Assembly (NCBI GenBank): GCA_046541805.1
Contig: JBKHCM010000098.1
Span: 1 to 12,697, forward strand
Length of the DNA: 12,697 bases
Reading direction: 5' to 3'
Source: JAAAPF01 sp046541805
GTDB lineage: Bacteria > Pseudomonadota > Alphaproteobacteria > Geminicoccales > Geminicoccaceae
Within the stretch, counting starts at the first letter, position 1. Each line of letters starts with the position of its first letter. Shown here piece after piece: positions 1-6,271 of the stretch. Made by a program: the position numbers and the translations under genes. Below the pieces are notes generated by a model. That model did not search any database. It worked only from the letters and a program-made list of their open reading frames with translations, and was not told the DNA's origin.

Positions 1-348
1 GGCGAGATCGGCCGCGACGGTGCGACCGCCCGCAGCGTCGTCGTCGGCGGCGTCGGCGGTGTGAGCGGCGGCGAGGCGGACCTGCGGCGCGGCGGCGCCG
101 GGCACCCAGAGCGCGGGCGCGGGCAGGATCGGGCGGCACGGCGCGGCATCGAAGGGGAAGGTGTCGGCGGGATCGCCCGAGGCGAGGGCGGCGTACTCGG
201 CGCGCAGCTCGCGCTCGGCCATGTCCCAGTTGCGGACCGCCTCGAGCATGGAGGCGCAGGCGCGCGCCTCCACGGCGCGGGCGAGCGGCGGGTCGACCAG
301 CAGGAGCCGGCCGTCCCGGCTGCCGTCGTCGCGGGTGGCGAGCTTCAT
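1..348 (-). CDS. Fumarylacetoacetate hydrolase-family protein, N-terminal part (runs off the left edge)
   Basis: The first 116 codons are visible and the gene continues past base 1. The start is an ATG at 348, preceded on the minus strand by AAAGGAG seven bases upstream. The protein opens MKLATRDDGSRDGRLLLVD and continues with a PLARAVEA segment, an acidic helix (residues 35-58) and a DTFPFD motif near residue 62. This matches the N-terminal domain found before the catalytic barrel in bacterial fumarylacetoacetase-like hydrolases, which cleave C-C bonds in beta-diketo acids, classically the last step of tyrosine or homogentisate breakdown. The catalytic metal-binding domain lies outside the window, so substrate and activity cannot be judged. 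After residue 75 the sequence is Ala-rich and less like the family than the first 70 residues. The gene is divergent from pgm across about 150 bp. The assignment rests on recall of the N-terminal pattern only. Confidence 0.62.
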   Translation of the reverse strand, partial: MKLATRDDGSRDGRLLLVDPPLARAVEARACASMLEAVRNWDMAERELRAEYAALASGDPADTFPFDAAPCRPILPAPALWVPGAAAPQVRLAAAHTADAADDDAAGGRTVAADLA

Positions 349-500
349 GGCGGCGCTCCTTTGCTCGGTTGGCGCATCCGCTGAAGCACCCAATCGCCGT
401 CGCCGTCTCGACGTTGCACCACCGCCGCGCCCCACCGTTGCGCTCTTTTCGCGCTGCCGCGATCTGAGGCACCATGGGCGAAAATCGGGAGAGACTCGAG

Positions 501-2132
501 ATGGCAGCGATCGAGGTCGCGACGACGCCCTTCGCCGACCAAAAGCCGGGCACCTCCGGGCTCAGGAAGAAGGTCGGCGTCTTCCAACAGCCGCACTACG
601 TCGAGAATTTCGTCCAGGCGGTGTTCGACACCGTCGACGGGCTCGCGGGCGGCCTGCTCGTGGTCGGCGGCGACGGCCGCTATTTCAACGAGCGCGCCGT
701 CCAGACGATCTTGAAGATGGCCGCCGCCAACGGCGTCGCCCGCGTCCTCGTCGGCCGAGGCGGGCTGCTCTCCACCCCCGCCGCCTCCTGCGTCATCCGC
801 GGTCGCGGCGCCGCCGGCGGCTTCATCCTTTCGGCGTCGCACAATCCGGGCGGCCCCGAGGGCGATTTCGGCCTCAAGTTCAACACCGAGGCCGGCGGCC
901 CCGCGCCCGAGAGCGTGACCGCGGCGATCTACGAGCGTACCCGGACGATCGAGCGCTACCGGATCGTCGAGGCCCCCGACCTCGACCTCTCGAGCCCGGG
1001 GGCGGGCGAGCTCGCGGGCACGGTCGTCGAGGTGATCGATCCGGTCGCCGACTACGCGGCGCTGATGCGCCGGCTCTTCGACTTCGACGCCATCCGCGAC
1101 CTCTTCGCCTCGGGCTTTCGCCTGCGCTACGACGCGATGAACGCGGTCACCGGCCCCTACGCCAAGGCCATCCTCGAGGCCGCCCTCGGCGCGCCGGCGG
1201 GCACCGTCGTCCGCGCCGAGCCGCTGGCGGACTTCGGCGGCGCCCATCCCGACCCCAACCTGGTCCACGCCAAGGACCTCTACGATCGGATGATGGGCGC
1301 GGACGCGCCCGACCTCGGTGCGGCCTCCGACGGCGACGGCGACCGCAACCTCATCATCGGCCGCGGCCGCTTCGTCACCCCCTCCGACAGCCTGGCGGTG
1401 CTGGCGGCCAACGCCCATCTGGCGCCGGGCTACGCGCAGGGCCTCAAGGGCATCGCGCGCTCGATGCCGACCAGCCGCGCCGCCGACCGCGTCGCCGAGA
1501 AGCTGGGCATGCCCTGCTTCGAGACGCCCACCGGCTGGAAGTTCTTCGGCAACCTGCTCGACGCCGGCCTGGCGACGCTGTGCGGCGAGGAGAGCGCGGG
1601 CACCGGCTCCGACCACGTCCGCGAGAAGGACGGTCTCTGGGCCGTGCTGCTCTGGCTCAACATCCTCGCCGCGCGGCGCCAGTCGGTCGACGAGATCGTC
1701 CGCGAGCACTGGCGCGTTCACGGCCGCAACTACTACGCCCGCTTCGACTACGAGGAGGTCGACGCCACCGCCGCGGCTGCGCTGATGGACGCGCTGCGCG
1801 GCAAGCTCGAGCATCTCTTGGGCCAGAAGGCCGGCGGTCACACCGTCGCCTACGCCGACGACTTCGCCTACACCGACCCGGTGGACGGCTCGACGGCGAC
1901 CCAGCAGGGCGTGCGCATCCTCTTCGACGACGGCTCGCGCGTCGTCTTCCGCCTGTCGGGCACCGGCACCGTCGGCGCGACGCTCCGGGTCTATCTCGAG
2001 CGCTACGAGCCCGACCCCGCCAGGCAGGACATGCCGGTCCAAAGCGCGCTCGCGAGCGTCATCCAGGCGGCCGAGGAACTCGCCGGCATCGAGCGCCACA
2101 CCGGCCGCACCGAGCCCGACGTCGTCACCTGA
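501..2132 (+). CDS. pgm: Phosphoglucomutase (alpha-D-glucose phosphate-specific)
   Basis: A 543-residue cytoplasmic enzyme interconverting glucose-1-phosphate and glucose-6-phosphate through a phosphoserine. It joins glycolysis to glycogen and sugar-nucleotide synthesis. All active-site loops of the alpha-phosphohexomutase superfamily are present: PGTSGLRKK near residues 16-24, the phosphoserine loop SASHNPGG with Ser113, the metal loop DGDGDR at 277-282, the sugar-binding EESAGTGSDHVREKDGLW segment, and the C-terminal phosphate-binding RLSGTGTVGATLR. Length fits the family, which is about 540-550 residues. I chose the ATG at 501 because GGGAGAG lies seven bases upstream and homologues begin a few residues before TTPF.DQKPGTSG. 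An in-frame ATG at 474 would add nine residues and is less likely. The gene is monocistronic: divergent from the hydrolase on its left and convergent with the DUF427 gene on its right. Confidence 0.96.
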   Translation: MAAIEVATTPFADQKPGTSGLRKKVGVFQQPHYVENFVQAVFDTVDGLAGGLLVVGGDGRYFNERAVQTILKMAAANGVARVLVGRGGLLSTPAASCVIRGRGAAGGFILSASHNPGGPEGDFGLKFNTEAGGPAPESVTAAIYERTRTIERYRIVEAPDLDLSSPGAGELAGTVVEVIDPVADYAALMRRLFDFDAIRDLFASGFRLRYDAMNAVTGPYAKAILEAALGAPAGTVVRAEPLADFGGAHPDPNLVHAKDLYDRMMGADAPDLGAASDGDGDRNLIIGRGRFVTPSDSLAVLAANAHLAPGYAQGLKGIARSMPTSRAADRVAEKLGMPCFETPTGWKFFGNLLDAGLATLCGEESAGTGSDHVREKDGLWAVLLWLNILAARRQSVDEIVREHWRVHGRNYYARFDYEEVDATAAAALMDALRGKLEHLLGQKAGGHTVAYADDFAYTDPVDGSTATQQGVRILFDDGSRVVFRLSGTGTVGATLRVYLERYEPDPARQDMPVQSALASVIQAAEELAGIERHTGRTEPDVVT

Positions 2133-2148
2133 GCGTCGTCACCTGAGC
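2121..2148. repeat. 14-bp perfect tandem duplication across the pgm stop codon
   Basis: GTCGTCACCTGAGC occurs at 2121-2134 and again at 2135-2148. The first copy encodes the last residues and stop codon of pgm. The second lies in the short gap before the convergent DUF427 gene. It looks like a recent slippage or microduplication. It does not alter the pgm product, since the first copy already carries the stop. Confidence 0.9.
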
Positions 2149-2161
2149 GTCTGGGCCGCCG

Positions 2162-2743
2162 TCACCAGCCCTCGCTGCCGGGCGCGCCCTTGATCGGCCC
2201 GCGCAGCCGGGACGTCACCCAGCCGGCGTAGAAGCCGCCGGGCTGGGGGCGGACCCGCTCGTCGCCGACGAAGGCGGCGTCGACCCGGCCGGCGTAGAAG
2301 GCGAGCCAGCCTTTGATCTCGCCGTAGCCGCAGCCCAGGTCGTCGAAGGGGTCGGCGTAAGCGAAGGCCGCCGCCTCGCTGCGCCGCTCGCCGACGACGA
2401 GGTCGAAATAGGTCGCCACCCCCTTCCACTCGCAGACCGACCACCGCTCGGGCCGCGCCTGCAGCAACTCGGTGGCGACATCCGTGGGCGGGAAGACGTA
2501 GACCGGCGCGCTCGCGGTCTCGACGATGCGCCGCCCGGCGCGCGTCTCCGCCACCACCCGATCGGCGAATTCGACGCGCAACGGTTCGGCCACCGCCTGC
2601 ACCGCGGGCGGGCGCGGAAAGTCCCAGACCGACTCCTCCCCCGGCCCCACCGGCTCGGGCGTCACCGGCGGCGTCCGCCGCCCCATCCCGGCGCGATGCC
2701 GCCGGGCGGCGGCGAGCAGATCCTCCTTGCGCGGCGGGCTCAT
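2162..2743 (-). CDS. DUF427 domain-containing protein
   Basis: A 193-residue soluble protein. The recognisable DUF427 pattern runs from about residue 39 to 187: ESVWDFPRPP (37-46), a strand series with LRVEF and a RRIVETASAP segment, a YVFPPTDV motif (82-89), CEWKGVATYFDL (104-115), a GWLAFYAGRVDA segment (145-155) and VRPQPGGFYAGWVT (164-177). This small beta-rich family has no established biochemical role and is common in alphaproteobacteria and actinobacteria. The first 36 residues form a basic, Pro-rich extension. The start is an ATG at 2743 with GGAGAGG six bases upstream on the minus strand; the open frame extends further upstream but has no comparable ribosome binding site. The gene converges on pgm, leaving 29 bp between stops. 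Upstream is a 435-bp gap holding inverted and direct repeats that could carry its promoter. The family call is firm; the function is unknown. Confidence 0.88.
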   Translation of the reverse strand: MSPPRKEDLLAAARRHRAGMGRRTPPVTPEPVGPGEESVWDFPRPPAVQAVAEPLRVEFADRVVAETRAGRRIVETASAPVYVFPPTDVATELLQARPERWSVCEWKGVATYFDLVVGERRSEAAAFAYADPFDDLGCGYGEIKGWLAFYAGRVDAAFVGDERVRPQPGGFYAGWVTSRLRGPIKGAPGSEGW

Positions 2744-2823
2744 GGGCGCCCTCTCCAGCTCATCTCGTGTCGAAAACAACGCCTCCGCCCCGCCTGCCGA
2801 GGCGCGTCGAGGCGTCGTGACGA

Positions 2824-2840
2824 CGGCGGGTGACCCGCCG
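2824..2840. promoter_or_regulatory. Perfect 7-bp inverted repeat upstream of the DUF427 gene
   Basis: CGGCGGG-TGA-CCCGCCG is a perfect 7-bp inverted repeat with a 3-base centre, 80 bp upstream of the DUF427 start. It could be an operator or a leader hairpin. No regulator in the window is linked to it. In DNA this GC-rich such repeats arise by chance fairly often, so the regulatory reading is weak. Confidence 0.3.
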
Positions 2841-2975
2841 ACCTCCACCTCCGAGTCTGGGCGCCGCCGCCGCCCTGTCCAGCCCGCCCGCCGAACGCTT
2901 CGCCACGCCCACCATCGTCGCACCTCGGCTCGGCGCACCGGCGGCATAAGCGGCCCGCGGCGCGCGGGCGCGCGT

Positions 2976-3010
2976 TCGGGCTTGGTCGGGCTTGGTCGGG
3001 CTTGGTCGGG
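2976..3010. repeat. 10-bp tandem repeat, 3.5 copies
   Basis: The unit CTTGGTCGGG occurs at 2981-2990, 2991-3000 and 3001-3010 without mismatch, preceded by a half copy TCGGG at 2976-2980. The period is close to one helical turn. It lies in non-coding DNA about 240 bp upstream of the DUF427 start. It may be an expandable minisatellite or a phased protein-binding site; the sequence alone cannot decide. Confidence 0.9.
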
Positions 3011-3029
3011 GCGGTATAGGAATGAGCGC

Positions 3030-3047
3030 CTAGGCATGCTAGCCTAG
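3030..3047. repeat. 6-bp inverted repeat with CTAG cores
   Basis: CTAGGC (3030-3035) and GCCTAG (3042-3047) form a perfect inverted repeat around a 6-base centre. It starts 19 bp after the decamer repeat. CTAG is generally scarce in bacterial genomes, and two copies in 18 bp of a GC-rich gap is noticeable. No function is evident. Confidence 0.6.
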
Positions 3048-3178
3048 CGTGGCGCCGCCGCCGCTTCGGGCCGGTCGGGGGCCGGGTGGGGCGCTCGACG
3101 ACCAGCTTGGGAAATCGAACCCAAAGACGCTTTTCTCTTCGGTTTGTCAGCGGTTTATCGGGAATGTGGGGGGCGGTG

Positions 3179-4378
3179 TCAGGGCAGCAGGTCGACCAGG
3201 ACGGCGTCCAGGAGCAGGCGGCCTTCGGGCGTCGCCTTGAGCCGGCCGTCCGCGACGGTGAGATGGCCGCGGCGCTCGGCGCGGGCGAGGCCGCGGGCAT
3301 CCAGGGCGTCGCGCCAGGGCCGACCGGCGAGCTGCTCGATGCGGGCGAGCGGCACGCCCTCGGCGAGGCGCAGCCCCATCATGACGAGCTCGGCGAGCCG
3401 GGTGGGCGCATCCAGAGGCTCGAAGGGGGCGAGGCCGTGGCCATGGCGCTCGACCCGCGCCAGCCAGCGCTCGGGCGAACGCTCCGTCGCGGTCCCGACC
3501 CGGCCGGCGGCGAGGTCGAGCCGGCCGTGGGCGCCGGGGCCGATGCCGGCGAAGGCGCCGGCGCGCCAGTAGACCAGGTTGTGGCGGCTCTCCGCCCCCG
3601 GCCGGGCGTGGTTGGAGACCTCGTAGGCGGCGAGCCCGCGGGCGGCCAGGAGGTCCTGGCAGAGCCGGTAGAGCTCCGCTTGGGTGTCGTCCGGCGGCAG
3701 CCGCAGCCGGCCGCGCTCGGCCAGGGCGTGAAAGCGCGTGCCGGGCTCGAGGGTGAGCTGGTAGAGGGAGAGATGATCGCCCGCATGGGCGAGGGCGCGG
3801 GTGAGCTCCGCCTCCCACGCCCGCGCGTCCTGGCCGGGGCGGGCGTAGATCAGATCGAAGCTGAAGCGCGGGAAGGTGCGCGCGGCGAGATCGACCGCGG
3901 CCAGTGCCTCGGCGACCGAATGCTCGCGGCCGAGCGCGTGGAGGGCGGCGTCGTCGAGCGCCTGCACGCCCAACGAGACCCGGTTGACCCCGGCCGTGCG
4001 GTAGGCGCGAAAGCGCTCGGCCTCGACCGAGGTCGGGTTGGCCTCGAGGGTGATCTCCACCCCCGGCTCGGCGCCGAAGCGGGCGACCGCGCGGTCGATG
4101 ACGGCGGCGACGGTGGCCGGCGGCATCAACGACGGCGTGCCGCCGCCGAAGAAGATCGAGCGCAAGGGTCCCGCGGCGGGCACCAGCGCGGCCATGTGGT
4201 CGAGCTCGCGCCGCAGGGCGCGGCGCCAGCGCGGCTGGTCGACCTCGGCGCGGACGTGGCTGTTGAAGTCGCAATAGGGGCACTTGGCCCGGCAGAAGGG
4301 CCAGTGGACGTAGAGCGCGAAGCCGGGATCGGCGACGGCCGACCCCGGCGCGGCGGTGCTGGCGGGTGCTGTGCTCAC
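3179..4378 (-). CDS. hemW: Radical SAM heme chaperone HemW (HemN-like)
   Basis: A 399-residue radical SAM protein of the HemN/HemW family. Members of the HemW branch bind and deliver heme; they have often been mislabelled as oxygen-independent coproporphyrinogen oxidase. The iron-sulfur motif is C29-x3-C33-x2-C36 inside WPFCRAKCPYCDFNSH. Also present are FFGGGTPS (77-83), the EANPTS segment, RVSLGVQALDD, the YQLTLEPGT motif, and a C-terminal HNLVYWR...GIGPGAHGR block, followed by the winged-helix-like tail typical of HemW. Length near 400 fits HemW rather than HemN, which is about 455. The start is a GTG at 4378 with only a weak AGG upstream, so the first 15 or so residues are uncertain. The gene lies 38 bp downstream of an EF-hand gene on the same strand and may be cotranscribed with it. 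No rdgB or rph, frequent hemW neighbours in this class, is adjacent. Confidence 0.93.
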   Translation of the reverse strand: MSTAPASTAAPGSAVADPGFALYVHWPFCRAKCPYCDFNSHVRAEVDQPRWRRALRRELDHMAALVPAAGPLRSIFFGGGTPSLMPPATVAAVIDRAVARFGAEPGVEITLEANPTSVEAERFRAYRTAGVNRVSLGVQALDDAALHALGREHSVAEALAAVDLAARTFPRFSFDLIYARPGQDARAWEAELTRALAHAGDHLSLYQLTLEPGTRFHALAERGRLRLPPDDTQAELYRLCQDLLAARGLAAYEVSNHARPGAESRHNLVYWRAGAFAGIGPGAHGRLDLAAGRVGTATERSPERWLARVERHGHGLAPFEPLDAPTRLAELVMMGLRLAEGVPLARIEQLAGRPWRDALDARGLARAERRGHLTVADGRLKATPEGRLLLDAVLVDLLP

Positions 4379-4416
4379 CGCCGCAACCTAGGCGGGCGCC
4401 GCCGCGCCCGCCAGGG

Positions 4417-4902
4417 TCAGCGGCGGTAGCCGCGCCCCCCCATGCGCTCCATGGGGGCGCGGCGGTCGTCGGGACCGATCGCGCCGTCGCCGTCGACGTC
4501 GGCGCGCCGCATCATGCGGTCGACCCGCTCCTCGAGCTCGGCCGCGGTGACGACGCCGTCGCCGTCGGCGTCGAGCGCCTGGAAGTGGTCGACCAGGCGC
4601 GGGCGCATCAGCTCGAGCCAAACCGGCTCGAACTCCTCGAGGTTGAGCGCGCCGTCGCCGTCGGCATCGAAGCGGGCGCGGCGCTCGTCGAGGGCGGCGT
4701 CGATCTCGGCGCGGGTGACGCGGCCGTCGTCGTCGGCGTCGAAGCGCTCGAACAGCACGCCACCGCGGTCGCCGGCCATGCCGCCACCCGCGGTTCCGAA
4801 GCCGCCGACGGCGCCGCCGCGGCCGGGCCCGGCCATGGCGTCGCCGGTGGTGGCGGCGAGCGCGAGGACGGCGAGGCCGGTGAGGATGATGGTGGTACGC
4901 AT
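4417..4902 (-). CDS. Secreted EF-hand calcium-binding protein (four EF-hand loops)
   Basis: A 161-residue protein with a signal peptide (basic start, hydrophobic residues 4-17, likely cleavage after AMA at residue 24), a Gly-rich linker (25-48), then four EF-hand loops: DADDDGRVTRAE (55-66), DADGDGALNLEE (79-90), DADGDGVVTAAE (111-122) and DVDGDGAIGPDD (135-146). The first three end in Glu at loop position 12. The fourth ends in Asp, which usually weakens calcium binding. The flanking helices are amphipathic, as in paired EF-hands. It is probably periplasmic or exported, as a calcium buffer or sensor; no partner is visible. The start is an ATG at 4902 with AAGGAG upstream. In-frame sequence further upstream would destroy the signal peptide. 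The gene is divergent from the carbinolamine dehydratase-like gene, with a GTAAC array between them, and sits 38 bp upstream of hemW. Confidence 0.9.
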   Translation of the reverse strand: MRTTIILTGLAVLALAATTGDAMAGPGRGGAVGGFGTAGGGMAGDRGGVLFERFDADDDGRVTRAEIDAALDERRARFDADGDGALNLEEFEPVWLELMRPRLVDHFQALDADGDGVVTAAELEERVDRMMRRADVDGDGAIGPDDRRAPMERMGGRGYRR

Positions 4903-4950
4903 CGAAGCTCTCCTTCCGTCGGTTCGATGCGCGCATTCCAACGCCCGCGC

Positions 4951-4998
4951 GTAACCGCACGACGTCGCGCGCGGGGCGTCGAGGTAACGAAGCGTAAC
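4951..4998. promoter_or_regulatory. Phased GTAAC direct repeats between divergent genes (putative operator)
   Basis: GTAAC occurs at 4951-4955, 4984-4988 and 4994-4998. The last two are exactly 10 bp apart and the first is 33 bp from the second, so all three lie near the same helical face. Read on the minus strand this is GTTACGCTTCGTTAC, a tandem half-site layout like that of OmpR/PhoB-family response regulators. It lies 49-96 bp upstream of the EF-hand start and 68-115 bp upstream of the plus-strand gene. A TTGACG at 5008-5013 could be a -35 element for the plus-strand gene, but no good -10 follows. The binding protein is unknown. Confidence 0.35.
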
Positions 4999-5065
4999 CA
5001 CGTCGCGTTGACGAGGGCGGACCGGATGGTCGACCTTAGCGTCGATGCTTCGAGGGAGAGGGGCC

Positions 5066-5701
5066 ATGCTGATCGCCGTCGATCCGAGCCTGGAGACCGA
5101 AGCGGCGGCCTGCGTCGAAGCGCTCGCCGTCGCCTACAAAGAGCCCGTCTCCGCCTTCGTGGCGCCCGCCCAGGCGCCGGAGCCCGGCCTCGCGGCGGCC
5201 CTGGCGGCGTCGCCGCCTTTGGTCGTGGAGGGCCCGAACCCGCCGGCGTGGCTCGGCGCGCTGCCGGCGAAGCGGGTGCGCGCGACCCGGCCCTTGGAGC
5301 CCGCCGCCCTGGTCGAGGCGGTGGCGAGCGCGGCCGGGCTCACCGCCAAGGCGGCACCCAAGCCCCACGCCGAGCAGGTGGCGCCGCTCGACGGCGACGC
5401 GCTCGCGGCCGGGCTCGCCCCGCTGCCGACCCGCTGGCGCCTCGAGGTCGTGCCGGCGCGCGCGCAGCCGCAGGGTCTCAAGGTCGAGCTGGTCGCGGAC
5501 TTTCGCTGTCCGAGCTACGGCGAGGCCGCCGACTTCGCCCGGCTGGTGGCGACGATCGCCGACGAGCAGGACCACCATCCGACGCTGATCCACGACTGGC
5601 GCAGCGTGCAGGTGCGGATCACCACCGGCGCGGCGAAGGGCCGGCTCAGCGAGCGCGACCTTCGCTTCGCCCAGGCGGTGGACGCCCGCTTCGGCGCCTA
5701 G
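5066..5701 (+). CDS. Pterin-4a-carbinolamine dehydratase-like protein with an unidentified N-terminal half
   Basis: A 211-residue protein. Residues 107-209 match the pterin-4a-carbinolamine dehydratase (PCD/DCoH) fold: an ALAAGLAPLPTRWRL start, an F..P...ADFARLVATIADE helix, the DHHP motif with His170-His171-Pro172, Trp178, and a C-terminal GRLSERDLRFAQAVDARF helix. Genuine PCDs recycle oxidised pterin cofactor after aromatic amino acid hydroxylation, and some family members act in other cofactor pathways. The published pattern [EDKH]-x3-H-[HN]-[PCS]-x5,6-[YWF]-x9-[HW]-x8,15-D is met at every position except the [HW] site, which is Gly188. Residues 1-105 are not a PCD and I do not recognise them; the end of that part (RATRPLEPAALVEAVASA) faintly recalls a receiver domain. 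The start is an ATG at 5066 with GGGAGAGG just upstream; an ATG at 5045 has no ribosome binding site. No pterin-dependent hydroxylase lies nearby. Confidence 0.75.
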   Translation: MLIAVDPSLETEAAACVEALAVAYKEPVSAFVAPAQAPEPGLAAALAASPPLVVEGPNPPAWLGALPAKRVRATRPLEPAALVEAVASAAGLTAKAAPKPHAEQVAPLDGDALAAGLAPLPTRWRLEVVPARAQPQGLKVELVADFRCPSYGEAADFARLVATIADEQDHHPTLIHDWRSVQVRITTGAAKGRLSERDLRFAQAVDARFGA

Positions 5702-6204
5702 CGGGCCATCGCGGGCGGGAGGATGACCTCGTCGACGACGTGGATGACGCCGTTGTCGGCCTCGATATCCGCCGCCTCGAGCGGGGCGCCGCCGACGTTG
5801 ATCGGGGTCGCGGTGCCGTCGATGGCGAGCGGGTTGCCGGAGCGCGTATCGACGAGCACCGCCCGGCCCTCGATCTGCTCGCTCGTCACCTCGCCCTCGA
5901 CGACGTGAAAGAGCAGGACGTTGTCGAGCGGATCACGGTTCTCCGGGTTCAACAGGACGCGTTGCTCCTCGTCGGAGAGCTCGGCGAAGGCGGCGTCGGT
6001 GGGGGCGAAGACGGTGAACGGACCCGGCCCGCGCAAGGCCTCGTCGAGGCCCGTCTCCTTCAGCGCGCCCACCAGCGTGTCGAACTGCCCGTTGGACGCG
6101 GCGACATCGACCAGATCCTGCGCCTCGGCCGCGGCGGGTGCGCCCGAGGCGGCGAGGGCGAGCCCGAGCGCGGCGGCGCGGCCGACATGTCGACGGTGAA
6201 GCAT
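5698..6204 (-). CDS. Secreted fasciclin (FAS1) domain protein
   Basis: A 168-residue protein with a signal peptide (MLHRRHVGRAAALGLALAAS, likely cleavage around AEA at residue 28) and one FAS1 domain filling the rest. The two conserved FAS1 blocks are clear: GPFTVFAPTDAAFAEL (61-76, H1) and NGVIHVVDEVILPP (151-164, H2), with the central LLFHVVEGEV (97-106). FAS1 proteins in bacteria are secreted or surface proteins linked to adhesion and biofilm; this one has no anchor, so it is probably periplasmic or free. The start is an ATG at 6204 with GGAG seven bases upstream; a GTG at 6231 is in frame but poorer. It lies 67 bp downstream of the acyl-CoA dehydrogenase gene on the same strand. Its stop codon overlaps that of the convergent carbinolamine dehydratase-like gene. 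Confidence 0.93.
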   Translation of the reverse strand: MLHRRHVGRAAALGLALAASGAPAAAEAQDLVDVAASNGQFDTLVGALKETGLDEALRGPGPFTVFAPTDAAFAELSDEEQRVLLNPENRDPLDNVLLFHVVEGEVTSEQIEGRAVLVDTRSGNPLAIDGTATPINVGGAPLEAADIEADNGVIHVVDEVILPPAMAR

Positions 6205-6271
6205 GGCGTCGCTCCGGTTGGTTGCGGTCACGTCCCTGCGAACGTGCCGCGGCCGCGCCGGTTCCCCCCGC

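Larger units (their letters stand above)
2744..3178. other. 435-bp non-coding stretch upstream of the DUF427 gene and downstream of hemW
   Basis: I see no gene here. Open frames on both strands are low-complexity Arg/Ala/Pro translations without a ribosome binding site. The stretch should hold the DUF427 promoter and the end of the hemW transcript. It contains a 7-bp inverted repeat at 2824-2840, a 10-bp tandem repeat at 2976-3010 and a 6-bp inverted repeat at 3030-3047, described separately. The segment 3105-3175 is noticeably less GC-rich than the surroundings, in keeping with non-coding DNA. I found no clear terminator with a T-run on the minus strand after hemW. Confidence 0.7.

Noticed and set aside
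161..2146. Long open frames overlapping pgm on both strands (a 661-codon plus frame and a 584-codon minus frame at 345-2099)
   Set aside because: They are Arg/Gly/Ala-rich or antisense-like translations caused by scarce stop codons in GC-rich DNA. The pgm frame has every motif of its family.
3106..3126. tRNA-like element: GGTTCGATTTCC on the minus strand resembles a T-arm
   Set aside because: The loop is 8 bases instead of 7, the stem is 5 bp, and no acceptor, D-arm or anticodon arm can be folded around it. It also fails as a terminator for hemW because no T-run follows on that strand.
3086..4429. 447-codon plus-strand open frame opposite hemW
   Set aside because: It is the antisense shadow of hemW, which has a complete radical SAM motif set. 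The plus-strand reading is low complexity with no ribosome binding site.
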